Source: Rhizobium sp. Q54 (GTDB lineage Bacteria > Pseudomonadota > Alphaproteobacteria > Micropepsales > Micropepsaceae). From it: DNA of 64,000 nucleotides. The stretch covers positions 60,403-124,402 of the forward strand of contig CAMAPL010000005.1 in the NCBI GenBank assembly GCA_945860165.1. The letters are read 5' to 3'. The translations under genes were made by a program, and so were the position numbers. How positions within the stretch are numbered: the first letter of the stretch is position 1; every line of letters starts with the position of its first letter. Under the pieces are notes generated by a model that was not told where the DNA came from, searched no databases, and saw only the letters and a list, made by a program, of their open reading frames with translations. Shown here piece after piece: positions 26,133 through 35,799 of the stretch.

Positions 26133-26147
26133 TTAAGTATTCCTTAA
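26133..26147. promoter_or_regulatory. Perfect CtrA binding box
   Basis: TTAA-GTATTCC-TTAA, an exact match to the CtrA consensus TTAA-N7-TTAA, 54 bases upstream of the chpT ATG. A second, imperfect site (TTAA-N7-CTAA) follows at about 26162-26176. A GANTC methylation site (GAGTC) lies five bases or so before the ATG. Confidence 0.75.
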
Positions 26148-26201
26148 GACGTCTGGGAAAATTAACAAATTTCTAACCATTGAGACTTAATTGAGTCTGT
26201 C

Positions 26202-26816
26202 ATGACAGATATCGAATTCGCCGCACTTATGGTCAGCCGCGTCTGCCACGATCTTGTCGGGCCTTTGGGCGCCGTGGTCAACGGGATGGAAGTGCTGGAA
26301 GACGAGCGCGACCCTGCCATGCGCGCCGAGGCCATCAAGCTGGTGACCATGAGCGCCGACCAGGCGCTGGCCCGCATCCAGTTCATGCGCATCGCCTTCG
26401 GCGCGGCCGGCTCGGCGGGCGCCGAACTGGACCTGGGCGAGGTCGGGCGGCTGATCACAGGCCTTCTGCAAGGCGGCAAGGTTCAGCTGACCTGGAATGT
26501 GCCCCGCCTGTACTGGCCCAAGGACTGGGCCAAGCTGGTCATGAACGCCACCCTGCTGGCGGCCGATTGCCTGCCGCGCGGCGGCATGGTGACGGTGGAA
26601 GCCGGGCCCGATCCGGCCGTTCCCAGTTTCAAGATTCGCGCCGAAGGCCTGAATGCCCGCGTCACCGAGGACGTGGACCGCGCCTTCCGGGGCAAGACGC
26701 TGAATGTGGACGCCCGTCACGTGCAGCCCTTCCTGACTCACAAGCTTTCGCGCACCGTCAATGCCGCCATGACGATCACGCCATTGGAAGGCGCCGTGGA
26801 GCTTGCTGCGGGTTAA
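26202..26816 (+). CDS. chpT: Histidine phosphotransferase ChpT
   Basis: 204 residues, built like a degenerate histidine kinase core. The phosphorylated histidine is H16 in SRVCHDLVGPLGAVVNGMEVL; the remainder resembles the ATPase-like domain (LTHKLSRTVNAAMTITPLEG). ChpT relays phosphate from CckA to CtrA and CpdR in the alphaproteobacterial cell-cycle circuit. Regulation by CtrA is suggested by the box upstream, which would close a feedback loop. Followed by a response regulator gene on the same strand. Confidence 0.93.
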   Translation: MTDIEFAALMVSRVCHDLVGPLGAVVNGMEVLEDERDPAMRAEAIKLVTMSADQALARIQFMRIAFGAAGSAGAELDLGEVGRLITGLLQGGKVQLTWNVPRLYWPKDWAKLVMNATLLAADCLPRGGMVTVEAGPDPAVPSFKIRAEGLNARVTEDVDRAFRGKTLNVDARHVQPFLTHKLSRTVNAAMTITPLEGAVELAAG

Positions 26817-26821
26817 AGGGG

Positions 26822-26838
26822 GCCGCCGGTAAGGCGGC
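26822..26838 (+). other. Stem-loop between chpT and the response regulator
   Basis: GCCGCC-ggtaa-GGCGGC just after the chpT stop, without a T-run. It may slow read-through or protect the 3' end; not a clear terminator. Confidence 0.4.
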
Positions 26839-26911
26839 GCTTACCCTGTCCGGCGTAGATTCTCGGCGCGAAGTTGCCGATTTTTGGGCTCGCCCGGAAA
26901 TATTCAAGCCG

Positions 26912-27280
26912 ATGAAATATTGTCTCGTCGTGGACGACAGCCGCGTGATACGCATCGTCGCCCGCCGCATTATGGAAGAGTTGCAGTATTCGGTGGAAGA
27001 AGCCGAGGACGGCATGGCCGCGCTGCGCGCCGTGGGCGACAAGATGCCGGATCTGATTTTCCTGGACTGGAATCTTCCCACCATGAAGGGCGTCGAGTTT
27101 GTCAAGAGCGTGCGCGGTCAGTAGGATAGCGGCCATCCGATGATCCTGTTCTGCACGACCTAGAATGACGCCACCGAAGTCGCCCATGCCATGGCGGCGG
27201 GCGCCAACGAATATGTCATGAAGCCGTTCGACGACAGTATCCTCCGGGCCAAGCTGGCCGAAATCGGCGTCACGGTCTGA
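26912..27280 (+). pseudogene. Single-domain response regulator with two in-frame TAG codons
   Basis: Reads as one 122-residue receiver domain in a single frame, interrupted by TAG at codon 71 (27122-27124) and codon 84 (27161-27163). Receiver residues are intact: D8-D9, phospho-acceptor D52 (FLDWNLPTMKG), T82/T83 (LFCTT) and K104 (EYVMKPFDD). It resembles the conserved alphaproteobacterial receiver whose motif is FCTTEND; here the E is TAG, one base from GAG. The 38 codons after the second TAG remain in frame and well conserved. Nonsense pseudogene, read-through gene or sequence error. Neighbour of chpT. Confidence 0.85.
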
Positions 27281-27283
27281 TGG

Positions 27284-28147
27284 TCAGACCAGCACTTTAC
27301 CGCTCAGTCGTTCCAGCACCCTGACGGGCGCGCGCGCCGGCTCGGCCATCTGGCTGATATCCAGGTGGAAGGTCTGCTCCAGCGCGAACTCCCCGCCCAA
27401 TGCCGCATGCAATACCTGGTCAGTGAAGACCAGCCAGCAGGAGCCGGGGGCGAAGCGCACATCCTGGTGCAGGCTGTTGCTCTGGAAATCGGAATCCAGC
27501 TTGCCGGCATCATGCAGCGACAGCATCAGCTCGTCATACAGGCTGCGCCTGCCGCGCGTGACGCCCAGCTTTTCGAACAGCCAGGATTTTCCCGGCAAAT
27601 GCGGCCCGACCTGCGGCAGGAAGCGGCGCGCGAAGTCTTCGAACGGCTGGCCAACATGCCAGTGGCGGTGCGACACCGGCGCGACATTGGCGAAAAAACG
27701 CAAGATGCGGCGCCCCTGCATCGGGCGCGACGGAAAGGCGTCTATGTGCAGCAGCCGGTCGTCGCTGATTTTGGAATAGCTGCGCCCCTTAACCTGGACA
27801 GGACGAAAACTGGTGCGGGCGCGTTCGACATCGCCATAGGGCAGCAGGCCCTGCACCAGTGCGCCAGCGCTGCTGCCGAAGCGTTCGATCATCGCCGCCA
27901 GCCGCACGGCGTGCTCGCCGGTCAGCGACGAGGCCTGAATTTTCCCGCTGGTGTGATCCAGGCTGATATTCTTGGCCTTGCCGTCCGCCACGCGCGCGTC
28001 GAGGAATTCTGTTTCCGATTCCAGCAGGCGAAAAGGTAGGTTGGGAAAATACAGCACGTTGCCGGATTCCAGCGCCGCCAGCGCGCGCGCCTTCGTCGCC
28101 GCGTCATACGGGCCGTGCCAGGTGGTGATCGGCAGTTCTTCCTTCAC
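27284..28147 (-). CDS. Kdo hydroxylase (KdoO family)
   Basis: 287-residue Fe(II)/2-oxoglutarate-type oxygenase resembling the Kdo hydroxylase family that adds a 3-hydroxyl to Kdo in the LPS inner core. The HxD iron pair is in RLLHIDAFPSRPMQGRRIL; other conserved blocks are HRHWHVGQPFEDF, SLHQDVRFAPGSCWLVF and DQVLHAALGG. GTG start overlaps the stop of the upstream serine hydrolase by 4 bases, so both are co-transcribed. The 3' end lies 3 bases from the broken response regulator (convergent). Confidence 0.82.
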   Translation of the reverse strand: MKEELPITTWHGPYDAATKARALAALESGNVLYFPNLPFRLLESETEFLDARVADGKAKNISLDHTSGKIQASSLTGEHAVRLAAMIERFGSSAGALVQGLLPYGDVERARTSFRPVQVKGRSYSKISDDRLLHIDAFPSRPMQGRRILRFFANVAPVSHRHWHVGQPFEDFARRFLPQVGPHLPGKSWLFEKLGVTRGRRSLYDELMLSLHDAGKLDSDFQSNSLHQDVRFAPGSCWLVFTDQVLHAALGGEFALEQTFHLDISQMAEPARAPVRVLERLSGKVLV

Positions 28148-29346
28148 GCGGCCCGCTCCGTCATGGCGTCATAGATCAGGCTGCGTAGATCGCGCCGCAG
28201 CTGGGCCCGCCGCGCCGTGTCCGTGATAACCTGGGTCATGAATACCACCGCCATGTCTTCTTTGGGATCGACAAAAAATGCGGTCGAGGCCATGCCGCCC
28301 CAGGCGAATTCCCCGGCGCTGCCCGGAATGCCAACCCGCGCTGGGTCCAGGGTCACCGCTACGCCCAGCCCGAAGCCGATGCCGCGATAGCCGCTTTCAT
28401 TGAAGGCGTCGGCGGACGGTGACAGATCGGCGATCTCTTTGCCTTCGGGCAAATGGTTGCGGGTCATCAGCGGTACCGTTTCGGGTTTGAGCAGACGTTC
28501 ACCGTCCAGTTCGCCCTTGTTCAGCAGCATTCGGCAGAAGCGCAGATTATCGCACCCCGTGCCCACCAGCCCGCCGCCGCCCGATTCCAGTTTCGGCGGA
28601 TGAAACCAGGGCGAGTGTTTGGCATCGTCGAACAGGTCGAGCTTTCCGTCCTTGAGCATGTAGCAGGCGGTGAAGCGGCTCTGCTTGCTCTGGGACACCA
28701 GGAAGTCGGTATCGGCCATTTTGAGCGGCAAGAGAATATTTTCGCGGACAAAGTCGGCAAAACCTTGCCCGGACACGACCTGAATCACAAAGCCCAGCAC
28801 ATCGGTCGCCACCGAATAGATCCAGGCATCACCGGGTGAATATTCCAGCGGCAGTTTTTCCAGCGCGGCGATGAAGGCGGGCAAGCCGCCTTCGGTGTCG
28901 AACTCGCCCAGCTTGCGCTGGCGGTACAGCGCATCGACCGGCGTGCGATTGTGAAAGCCATAGGTGAAACCGGCGGTGTGGCGCGCCAGGTCCAGCACAG
29001 TCATGGGCCCCTTGGGCGCCCCGCCATCCGCAAGCCGCAGCCCTGCAAAGCTGGGGACATATTTCGTCACGGCATCGTTCAGCGCGATGCGGCCCTGTTC
29101 CAGCAGCATCAGCAGCGCCACCAGGGTGACGGGCTTGGTCATGGAATAGATACGGAAAATGGCGTCTTCGCGCATCGGTGTGCCGCGCGCCAGGTCATTC
29201 AACCCCTGCAGGCTCTGATGCGCGACGGTGCCGCGCCGCCAGATCAGGGTCAGCGCGCCGGGCAGGGCGCCATCCGCGACCTGGCGTTCCAGGAAACGCG
29301 GAATGCGCGCCAGCCCCTCTGGTGAAAACCCCGCCGATCCGCTCAT
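28144..29346 (-). CDS. Serine hydrolase, beta-lactamase class C / esterase type
   Basis: 400 residues, no clear signal peptide. The SxxK motif is S68-M-T-K71 (FRIYSMTKPVTL); the tyrosine motif is YSVATDVLG; GGMAS near the C-terminus replaces the third motif, as in esterase EstB-like members. These are mostly esterases or peptidases rather than true beta-lactamases. First gene of a two-gene operon with the Kdo hydroxylase; divergent from the acyl-CoA ligase by 25 bases. Confidence 0.85.
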   Translation of the reverse strand: MSGSAGFSPEGLARIPRFLERQVADGALPGALTLIWRRGTVAHQSLQGLNDLARGTPMREDAIFRIYSMTKPVTLVALLMLLEQGRIALNDAVTKYVPSFAGLRLADGGAPKGPMTVLDLARHTAGFTYGFHNRTPVDALYRQRKLGEFDTEGGLPAFIAALEKLPLEYSPGDAWIYSVATDVLGFVIQVVSGQGFADFVRENILLPLKMADTDFLVSQSKQSRFTACYMLKDGKLDLFDDAKHSPWFHPPKLESGGGGLVGTGCDNLRFCRMLLNKGELDGERLLKPETVPLMTRNHLPEGKEIADLSPSADAFNESGYRGIGFGLGVAVTLDPARVGIPGSAGEFAWGGMASTAFFVDPKEDMAVVFMTQVITDTARRAQLRRDLRSLIYDAMTERAA

Positions 29347-29371
29347 GGCTTAGGTTATACTTGGCCCCACC

Positions 29372-31069
29372 ATGAATGACATTCCAAAAAAAGACTGGCC
29401 CAAAAACTGGCCTGTTTTGTCGCTGGACGAGGCGCATGCTCGCCTCACCGCGCCGGGCGCGCGATTCGAAACCATGGATGCGGTGATCCGCGGCGTGACG
29501 ATGACGGTGTGGAAGCACGTCCCCGCCACCGCGCGGGAGGCTTTTCAACTGGCGCGCGCCCACGGATCACGCGAATTCCTGATCTATCAGGACGAACGCG
29601 TCAGCTATGAGGCCTTCGTCCGGGCGACGGCGCGGCTGGCGGCCCATTTGCACGAACAGGGCCTGAAAAAGGGCGACCGGGTGGCGTTAGTGATGCGCAA
29701 CCTGCCCGAATGGCCGGTGGTGTTCATGGCCTCCCTGCTGGCCGGCGCGATTATCGTGCCGCTCAATGCTTGGTGGAGCGGCACCGAGCTGGCTTACGGC
29801 ATCCTGGATTCCGGTGCGCGCTTTGTCTTTGCCGATGGCGAGCGGCTGACGCGGCTGAAAGACCTGCCGCCCGCGGTTGAGAAAATTTTTGTCACAAGGG
29901 GCGAGGGCGCGCCGGCGCTGGAAGATGTGATTGGCACACCGGCAAGCTGGCACGACCTGCCCAATACGGCGCTACCCGACATGGCGCTGTCACCGGAAGA
30001 CGAGGCCGCGATTTTCTACACCTCCGGCACCACCGGCGCGCCCAAGGGCGCGCTGGGGACTCACCGCTCGCTGACCACCAATATCTTTGCGATGCCCTTT
30101 TCCAGTGCCCGCAACGCCCTGCGCCGGGGCGATCCGCCGCCAAAGGATGCGCGGCGCACCACCTTGATCGCGGTGCCGTTCTTTCACGTCATCGGCAGTC
30201 TTTCGATCCTGCTGCCAAATATGGCGGCGGGCGGCACTTTGGTGCTGATGCGAAAATTCGATCCGCAGGCGGCCTTGCGGCTGATCGAAAGCGAGCGCGT
30301 CACGGTAACGGGCGGCGTGCCCGCGATTGCCCTGTCTTTGCTGGACCAGGCGGGCGATCACGATTTATCGTCCCTGCAACTGGTGACCTATGGCGGGGCG
30401 CCGTCACCCGCTTCGCTGGCCGGGCGCATTCACGGCCAGATGGGCGCCATGCCGGGGCAGGGCTGGGGCATGACGGAAACCTCGGCCACCTGCACCAGCC
30501 ATTCGGGCGCCGATTTCCTCCACCGTCCCGCCAGCTGTGGTCCGGCGCTGCCAGTCAGCCGGATCAAGGTGATGCAAGGGGGCGTGGAAGCGCCGCCCGG
30601 CCTGGTGGGCGAATTGTGGGCCTTCGGTCCCAATATCGTGAAGGGCTACTGGAACCGCCCCGAAACGACGGCGGAGAGTTTCGATTCCGGCTGGCTGGCG
30701 ACCGGCGATCTCGCCAGCCTGGATGCGGAAGGCTTCTGCACCATCCTGGACCGCAGCCATGACATGGTGATCCGCGGCGGCGAGAACATCTATTGCATCG
30801 AGGTGGAGAACATTCTGTCCGAGCATCCCGCCGTGGCCGATGTGGCGCTGGTGGGCCTGCCGCATCCGCTGCTGGGCGAGGTGCCCGCCGCGCTGGTGCA
30901 GGCGCGGCCGGGTGCGCAGATCAATGCCGCCATGCTGCAGGATTTCGTGCGCGCCCGCCTTGCCGAATTCAAGGTGCCGGTGGCGGTGCTGATCGTGGGC
31001 GAGGCGCTGCCGCGCAACGCCGGCGGCAAGCTGGTGAAAAGCGAATTGCGCAAGGCGTTCGGCGCATGA
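29372..31069 (+). CDS. Class I adenylate-forming acyl-CoA ligase
   Basis: 565-residue AMP-dependent synthetase. The ATP motif YTSGTTGAPKGAL, the adenine motif GWGMTETSATC, TGDLASLD and the terminal catalytic lysine region NAGGKLVKSELRKAF are all present. It activates a carboxylic acid, probably a medium or long-chain fatty acid, to its CoA ester. Its TGA overlaps the ATG of arfB. The acid used cannot be read from sequence. Confidence 0.9.
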   Translation: MNDIPKKDWPKNWPVLSLDEAHARLTAPGARFETMDAVIRGVTMTVWKHVPATAREAFQLARAHGSREFLIYQDERVSYEAFVRATARLAAHLHEQGLKKGDRVALVMRNLPEWPVVFMASLLAGAIIVPLNAWWSGTELAYGILDSGARFVFADGERLTRLKDLPPAVEKIFVTRGEGAPALEDVIGTPASWHDLPNTALPDMALSPEDEAAIFYTSGTTGAPKGALGTHRSLTTNIFAMPFSSARNALRRGDPPPKDARRTTLIAVPFFHVIGSLSILLPNMAAGGTLVLMRKFDPQAALRLIESERVTVTGGVPAIALSLLDQAGDHDLSSLQLVTYGGAPSPASLAGRIHGQMGAMPGQGWGMTETSATCTSHSGADFLHRPASCGPALPVSRIKVMQGGVEAPPGLVGELWAFGPNIVKGYWNRPETTAESFDSGWLATGDLASLDAEGFCTILDRSHDMVIRGGENIYCIEVENILSEHPAVADVALVGLPHPLLGEVPAALVQARPGAQINAAMLQDFVRARLAEFKVPVAVLIVGEALPRNAGGKLVKSELRKAFGA

Positions 31070-31494
31070 GCGCCCCCTCTTCAAAAAATCTGTTCGTCAC
31101 CCATCGCATCTCTATTCCCGAAAGCGAGCTGGAGGAAAGCTTCATCCGCAGCTCTGGTCCCGGCGGCCAGAATGTGAACAAGGTCTCCAGCGCGGTGCAG
31201 CTGCGCTTCAATGTTCTGACCGCGCTATGTCTCACCGATGTGGCGCGCGAGGTCCTGCTGCGCGGCGGAAAGCTGACCCAAGGCGGGGACCTGGTCATCA
31301 CCGCCCAGCGTTTCCGCGAGCAGGAGCGAAACCGCGCCGATGCCCGCGCCCGTCTGGTGGAGATCGTTCGTCGGGCGGCAACGCCCAAGGTGCCGCGCCG
31401 CGCCACCAGGATACCAAAGGCCAGCAAGCGCAAGCGGCTGGACGGCAAGAAACACCGCGCCCGCATCAAGCAGGACCGCGCCCGGCCCGACTGA
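31066..31494 (+). CDS. arfB: Peptidyl-tRNA hydrolase ArfB (YaeJ)
   Basis: 142 residues. Release-factor-like catalytic domain with the GGQ motif (SSGPGGQNVNKVSSAVQLRF) and a long basic C-terminal tail rich in Lys/Arg (PRRATRIPKASKRKRLDGKK) that enters the mRNA channel of stalled ribosomes. ArfB rescues non-stop ribosomes. Translationally coupled to the ligase gene upstream (ATGA overlap). Confidence 0.93.
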   Translation: MSAPSSKNLFVTHRISIPESELEESFIRSSGPGGQNVNKVSSAVQLRFNVLTALCLTDVAREVLLRGGKLTQGGDLVITAQRFREQERNRADARARLVEIVRRAATPKVPRRATRIPKASKRKRLDGKKHRARIKQDRARPD

Positions 31495-31554
31495 TCCCTA
31501 ATCTTGTGCCGTTGGGCCGTTATCGCCCCGTCGCAATCGGTTGTATGATGCGGG

Positions 31555-32814
31555 ATGCTTGAATCGCTCGCCCGCGGCATAATTTGGCCCTTGCTGATCG
31601 GCGCCATCCTTGGCGGCGCGGCGGCGCTGTTCGGCGGTCCTGCGTTGTTCTGGGGCGCGGTGTCCCTAGCGCTGGCGGCGGCGTTTATTATCCAGTTCAT
31701 CACCTTCCAGGAACCGGTGCTGCGCCCGGCCGAGCCGGGGTCGGACGATCCTTTGGGGTTGTTGTCGCCGCAGACGCGGCTGCTGCTAGAACAACTGCCC
31801 ATGCCGGTGATGCTGCTGGACGGCGCCCAGTGCGTGCTGTTCGCCAACAAGTCCATGCGCGATGTACTGGGAATCGGGTTGGACGGGAAGCGCGTCAGCG
31901 CCGTGTTGCGCAATCCTGAAGTGCTGCTAGCGATCACCGACGCGGGACATGGCGAATCCTCGAATGTGTCCTTCACCCTGCCGGTGCCGGTGGAACGCCA
32001 TTTCCAGGCCTATGCCGCGCGCGTCAGCGTCTCACCGCCGGTTACGGTGCTGCTGCTGCACGATCTCACCATGATCCGCCGTAGCGAGCAGATGCGCACC
32101 GACTTCATCGCCAATGTCAGCCATGAATTGCGCACGCCGCTAGCGGCGGTGACCGGCTTCATCGACACGCTGCGGGGCCATGCCAAGGACGACGAGGTGG
32201 CGCGCGAACAGTTCCTGGAGATCATGGCCACCGAAACCGCGCGGATGCGCCGGCTGATTCACGACCTGCTGTCACTGACCCGCATCGAGATGAACGAACA
32301 TGTCCCGCCCCAAGGACGGGTGGATCTGGTCGGCGTGGTGCGCCAGGCGGCGGCCGTTCTGATGCCGCTGGCGGCGCAGGACGGCATTGTCGTGGTTGTG
32401 GAGCCGGGCCCGGCCTTGCCGTTGGTCCTAGGCGAGCATGACGATCTGGCGCAAGTGTTCCAGAATCTGATTCACAATGCCATCAAGTATGGCCGCGAAA
32501 ATGGCCGGGTGACCGTGACCTTGGGCCAGCAGGACGGGCAGGTCTTCGTCGCCATCCATGATGAAGGCGAGGGGGTCGCGCCCGCCGCCATACCCCGCCT
32601 GACCGAGCGATTCTATCGGGTAGACGTCAAGCGTTCCCGCGAACGCGACGGCACCGGGCTGGGATTGGCTATCGTCAAGCATATCGTTAACCGGCATCAC
32701 GGTCGCCTCGCCATCGAGAGCACGCTGGGCGAAGGCAGTGTTTTCACGGTCTTCCTGCCTCCCGCCCCGGCGGAAAATTCCGCAAAACCACCGCTCCCCG
32801 AGTATGTCACGTAA
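31555..32814 (+). CDS. phoR: Phosphate regulon sensor kinase PhoR
   Basis: 419 residues: two N-terminal membrane helices (about 8-50), a PAS-like domain (LEQLPMPVMLLDGAQCVLFANKSM), the HisKA box FIANVSHELRTPLAAVTGF with the phosphorylated histidine, and an HATPase domain with N box (FQNLIHNAIKYG), DEGEGV and GTGLGLAIVKHI. Context with phoU and phoB identifies it. The pstSCAB genes that often lie between phoR and phoU are missing. Confidence 0.93.
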   Translation: MLESLARGIIWPLLIGAILGGAAALFGGPALFWGAVSLALAAAFIIQFITFQEPVLRPAEPGSDDPLGLLSPQTRLLLEQLPMPVMLLDGAQCVLFANKSMRDVLGIGLDGKRVSAVLRNPEVLLAITDAGHGESSNVSFTLPVPVERHFQAYAARVSVSPPVTVLLLHDLTMIRRSEQMRTDFIANVSHELRTPLAAVTGFIDTLRGHAKDDEVAREQFLEIMATETARMRRLIHDLLSLTRIEMNEHVPPQGRVDLVGVVRQAAAVLMPLAAQDGIVVVVEPGPALPLVLGEHDDLAQVFQNLIHNAIKYGRENGRVTVTLGQQDGQVFVAIHDEGEGVAPAAIPRLTERFYRVDVKRSRERDGTGLGLAIVKHIVNRHHGRLAIESTLGEGSVFTVFLPPAPAENSAKPPLPEYVT

Positions 32815-32832
32815 ATGTTATAAAACTGTCGC
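32815..32832 (+). promoter_or_regulatory. Pho box upstream of phoU
   Basis: ATGTTATAAAACTGTCGC agrees with the Pho box consensus CTGTCATAAAACTGTCAT at most positions (two CTGTC-type half-sites 11 bases apart). It begins one base after the phoR stop codon and indicates PhoB control of phoU-phoB. Confidence 0.65.
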
Positions 32833-32887
32833 ATATGAGTGGTGTGAAAGCCGTAAGCCGGTTTCGTATCAGACTTGAAAGACCGTG

Positions 32888-33600
32888 ATGACCGACCACA
32901 CTGTCAAATCCTTCGGCGACCAGCTTGAGACCTTGTCCGTGCTGGTGGCGCAGATGGGCGGGCTGGCCGAAGCCCAGTTAGCCTCGGCTATCGAAGCCAT
33001 TGCCCGGCGCGACAGCGCGGCGGCCGAACGCGCGGTGGGCGGCGACGCCCGCATCGACGAGATGCAGGCAGAAATCGAGGAGCGCGCCCTGAAGCTCCTG
33101 GCGCTGCGCCAACCCATGGCGGTGGACTTGCGCGAGACCCTGGCGGCGATCAAGGCCGCCGCCGAACTGGAACGCATCGGCGACCTGGCCAAGAATATCG
33201 CCAAGCGCGCTTTGGTGCTGAACCGCGAGCCGCCGCTCCGCCTGACCCAATCGCTCGCCCGCATGGGCAAGGCGGCGCAGAACCAGCTCAAGCAGGTGCT
33301 GGATTCTTTCTCCAGCCGCAACGCCGATGAAGCCGAAGCGGTGTGGAACCGCGATGGCGAAATCGACGAGATCTACAACAGCCTGTTCCGCGAACTTCTC
33401 ACCTACATGATGGAAGATCCGCGCACCATCGGGCTGTGCACCCATCTGCTGTTCATCGCCAAGAATATCGAGCGCAGCGGCGATCACTGCACCAACATCG
33501 CCGAAATCGTCTATCACATGGTCCGCGCCGACCACCTCTCCCTGAACCGGCCCAAGTCGGACACCACCTCCGAAACCGCCGTGCCTTATGAGGGCTGCGC

Positions 33601-33604
<4 letters not shown>
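32888..33604 (+). CDS. phoU: Phosphate signalling protein PhoU
   Basis: 238 residues, two similar three-helix bundles with the metal-binding pattern E/DxxxD: RIDEMQAEIEERALKLLALRQPMAVDLR in the first half and IYNSLFRELLTYMMEDP ... ERSGDHCTNIAEIVYHM in the second (split here by loop sequence). PhoU links Pst transporter state to PhoR. ATG 32888 follows a GTG at 32885. Stop overlaps phoB start (ATGA). Confidence 0.95.
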
Positions 33605-34314
<710 letters not shown>

Positions 34315-34321
34315 ACCCTCT

Positions 34322-34421
34322 TGTCATTCCGGCCAAGCGCGCAGCGCGCGAGCGGCATCCAATTTCTTATGCAGCCGTATAGCTATTGCAAAATTGGATT
34401 CCCGCTTTCGCGGGAATGACA
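34322..34421. repeat. Dispersed TGTCAT-ended repeat, copy 3
   Basis: Left end TGTCATTCCGGCCAAGCGCG, right end CCCGCTTTCGCGGGAATGACA, with an ATCCAATTT / AAATTGGAT inner inverted pair. Lies between convergent phoB and glutathione peroxidase genes, where it may act as a bidirectional terminator. Confidence 0.8.
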
Positions 34422-34440
34422 AGTCCAATTTTACTGAAAC

Positions 34441-34917
<477 letters not shown>

Positions 34918-34965
34918 GTCGGCTCCCGGAGCGCTTGGGCGAGGATAGCGCACGAAGCGCGCTTA

Positions 34966-35066
34966 GGCCCGCTCCCGGCCGCTCGCTCAAGCTCGCGGCG
35001 TTCGTCGCTCGAAATGGTCCACCGGACCATTTCGTTCGCCTTTCGGCGAACCGCTCCTCACCCAGT
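34966..35066 (-). repeat. Multi-hairpin dispersed element, copy B (intact)
   Basis: Read on the minus strand it starts GGGTGAGGAGCGGTTC, where TGA is the gcrA stop. It contains a perfect 7-bp hairpin GTTCGCC-gaaa-GGCGAAC (35051-35034) and a perfect 10-bp hairpin GAAATGGTCC-ggt-GGACCATTTC (35033-35011), then GAGCGACGAACGCCGCGAGC and similar G/C repeats. Copies at 8616 and, partial, at 44187. Confidence 0.85.
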
Positions 35067-35522
35067 CATGCGACCTTTATCGGGCGCGCGGCGGGCCTGC
35101 TGCGGCTGGTAGGCCTTGCGGGCATGGGCTTCGCAATAGGGCGAGCCGGACTTGGGGCTGTGGCCGCAGAAATGGAATTCCGATGCCGCCGGGTCGCCGA
35201 TCGGCCAGCGGCACATGCGGTCGCTGATGGTCAGGACGGTGGCGTGGCTGCCGTCTTCCAGCTGCAGCGGATCTTCCTCGACCACCAGGGCGGCGGGGAC
35301 ATGGCTGCGTATGCTGGGGACCTTGGGTGCCATCGGCAGGCGCGGGCGTTCGCTGCGGGATGGGCTGGCGCGGCCGGCCAGGCCCAGCCGGTGGACCTTG
35401 CCGATCACGGCGTTGCGGGTCACGCCGCCTAGCGCGCGGGCGATCTGGCTGGCGGAAAGTCCTTCCGTCCAAAGAGTTTTGAGCTGCTCGACCCGGTCTT
35501 CCGACCAATTTGCCTGCGTCAT
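35058..35522 (-). CDS. gcrA: Cell cycle regulator GcrA
   Basis: 154 residues. N-terminal HTH begins MTQANWSEDRVEQLKTLWTE, then GLSASQIARALGGVTRNAVIGKVHRLGLAGR, the GcrA signature; a linker and a C-terminal sigma-binding region with cysteines (MCRWPIGDP, FHFCGHSPKSGSPYCEAHARKAY). GcrA works with sigma-70 at GANTC-methylated promoters. ATG 35522 has AAGGAG upstream. The stop codon lies inside repeat copy B. Confidence 0.96.
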   Translation of the reverse strand: MTQANWSEDRVEQLKTLWTEGLSASQIARALGGVTRNAVIGKVHRLGLAGRASPSRSERPRLPMAPKVPSIRSHVPAALVVEEDPLQLEDGSHATVLTISDRMCRWPIGDPAASEFHFCGHSPKSGSPYCEAHARKAYQPQQARRAPDKGRMTG

Positions 35523-35799
35523 GGAAATCGCTCCTTGCGGGTGGGCGGTCCCATTATCTGGACACCCCCCATTGGCGTTTAAAGGCACAAGATACAGTAC
35601 TCCCGCGCGTGCGCCGCACAAGCTTTGCCTCCATGGGGCCAGCCCTTGTCCACAAGATGCATACTGGCCATGCCGGCGGGCGGCGGGGTTGTTTGGGTCG
35701 GCCGGAAATCGGATAAACCGCTCTTCCTGCCGTGTTGTTGTAATATTATTTCACTATTTCACTATTTCACTATTTCACTGACCAAGAGGAGATGCGCCC
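35523..35799. other. gcrA-argD divergent intergenic region
   Basis: 277 bases without a convincing gene. It holds the gcrA ribosome site next to 35522, small palindromes (CTTGT-cc-ACAAG near 35650) and the 8-bp tandem repeat at 35747-35778. No clear -35/-10 pair for either gene was found by eye. Confidence 0.5.
35747..35778 (+). repeat. Four perfect tandem copies of TATTTCAC
   Basis: Exact 8-base unit repeated four times, ending 21 bases before the argD GTG and 7 bases before its AGGAG ribosome binding site. Slippage would change the 5' UTR or promoter spacing by 8 bases. Confidence 0.9.
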
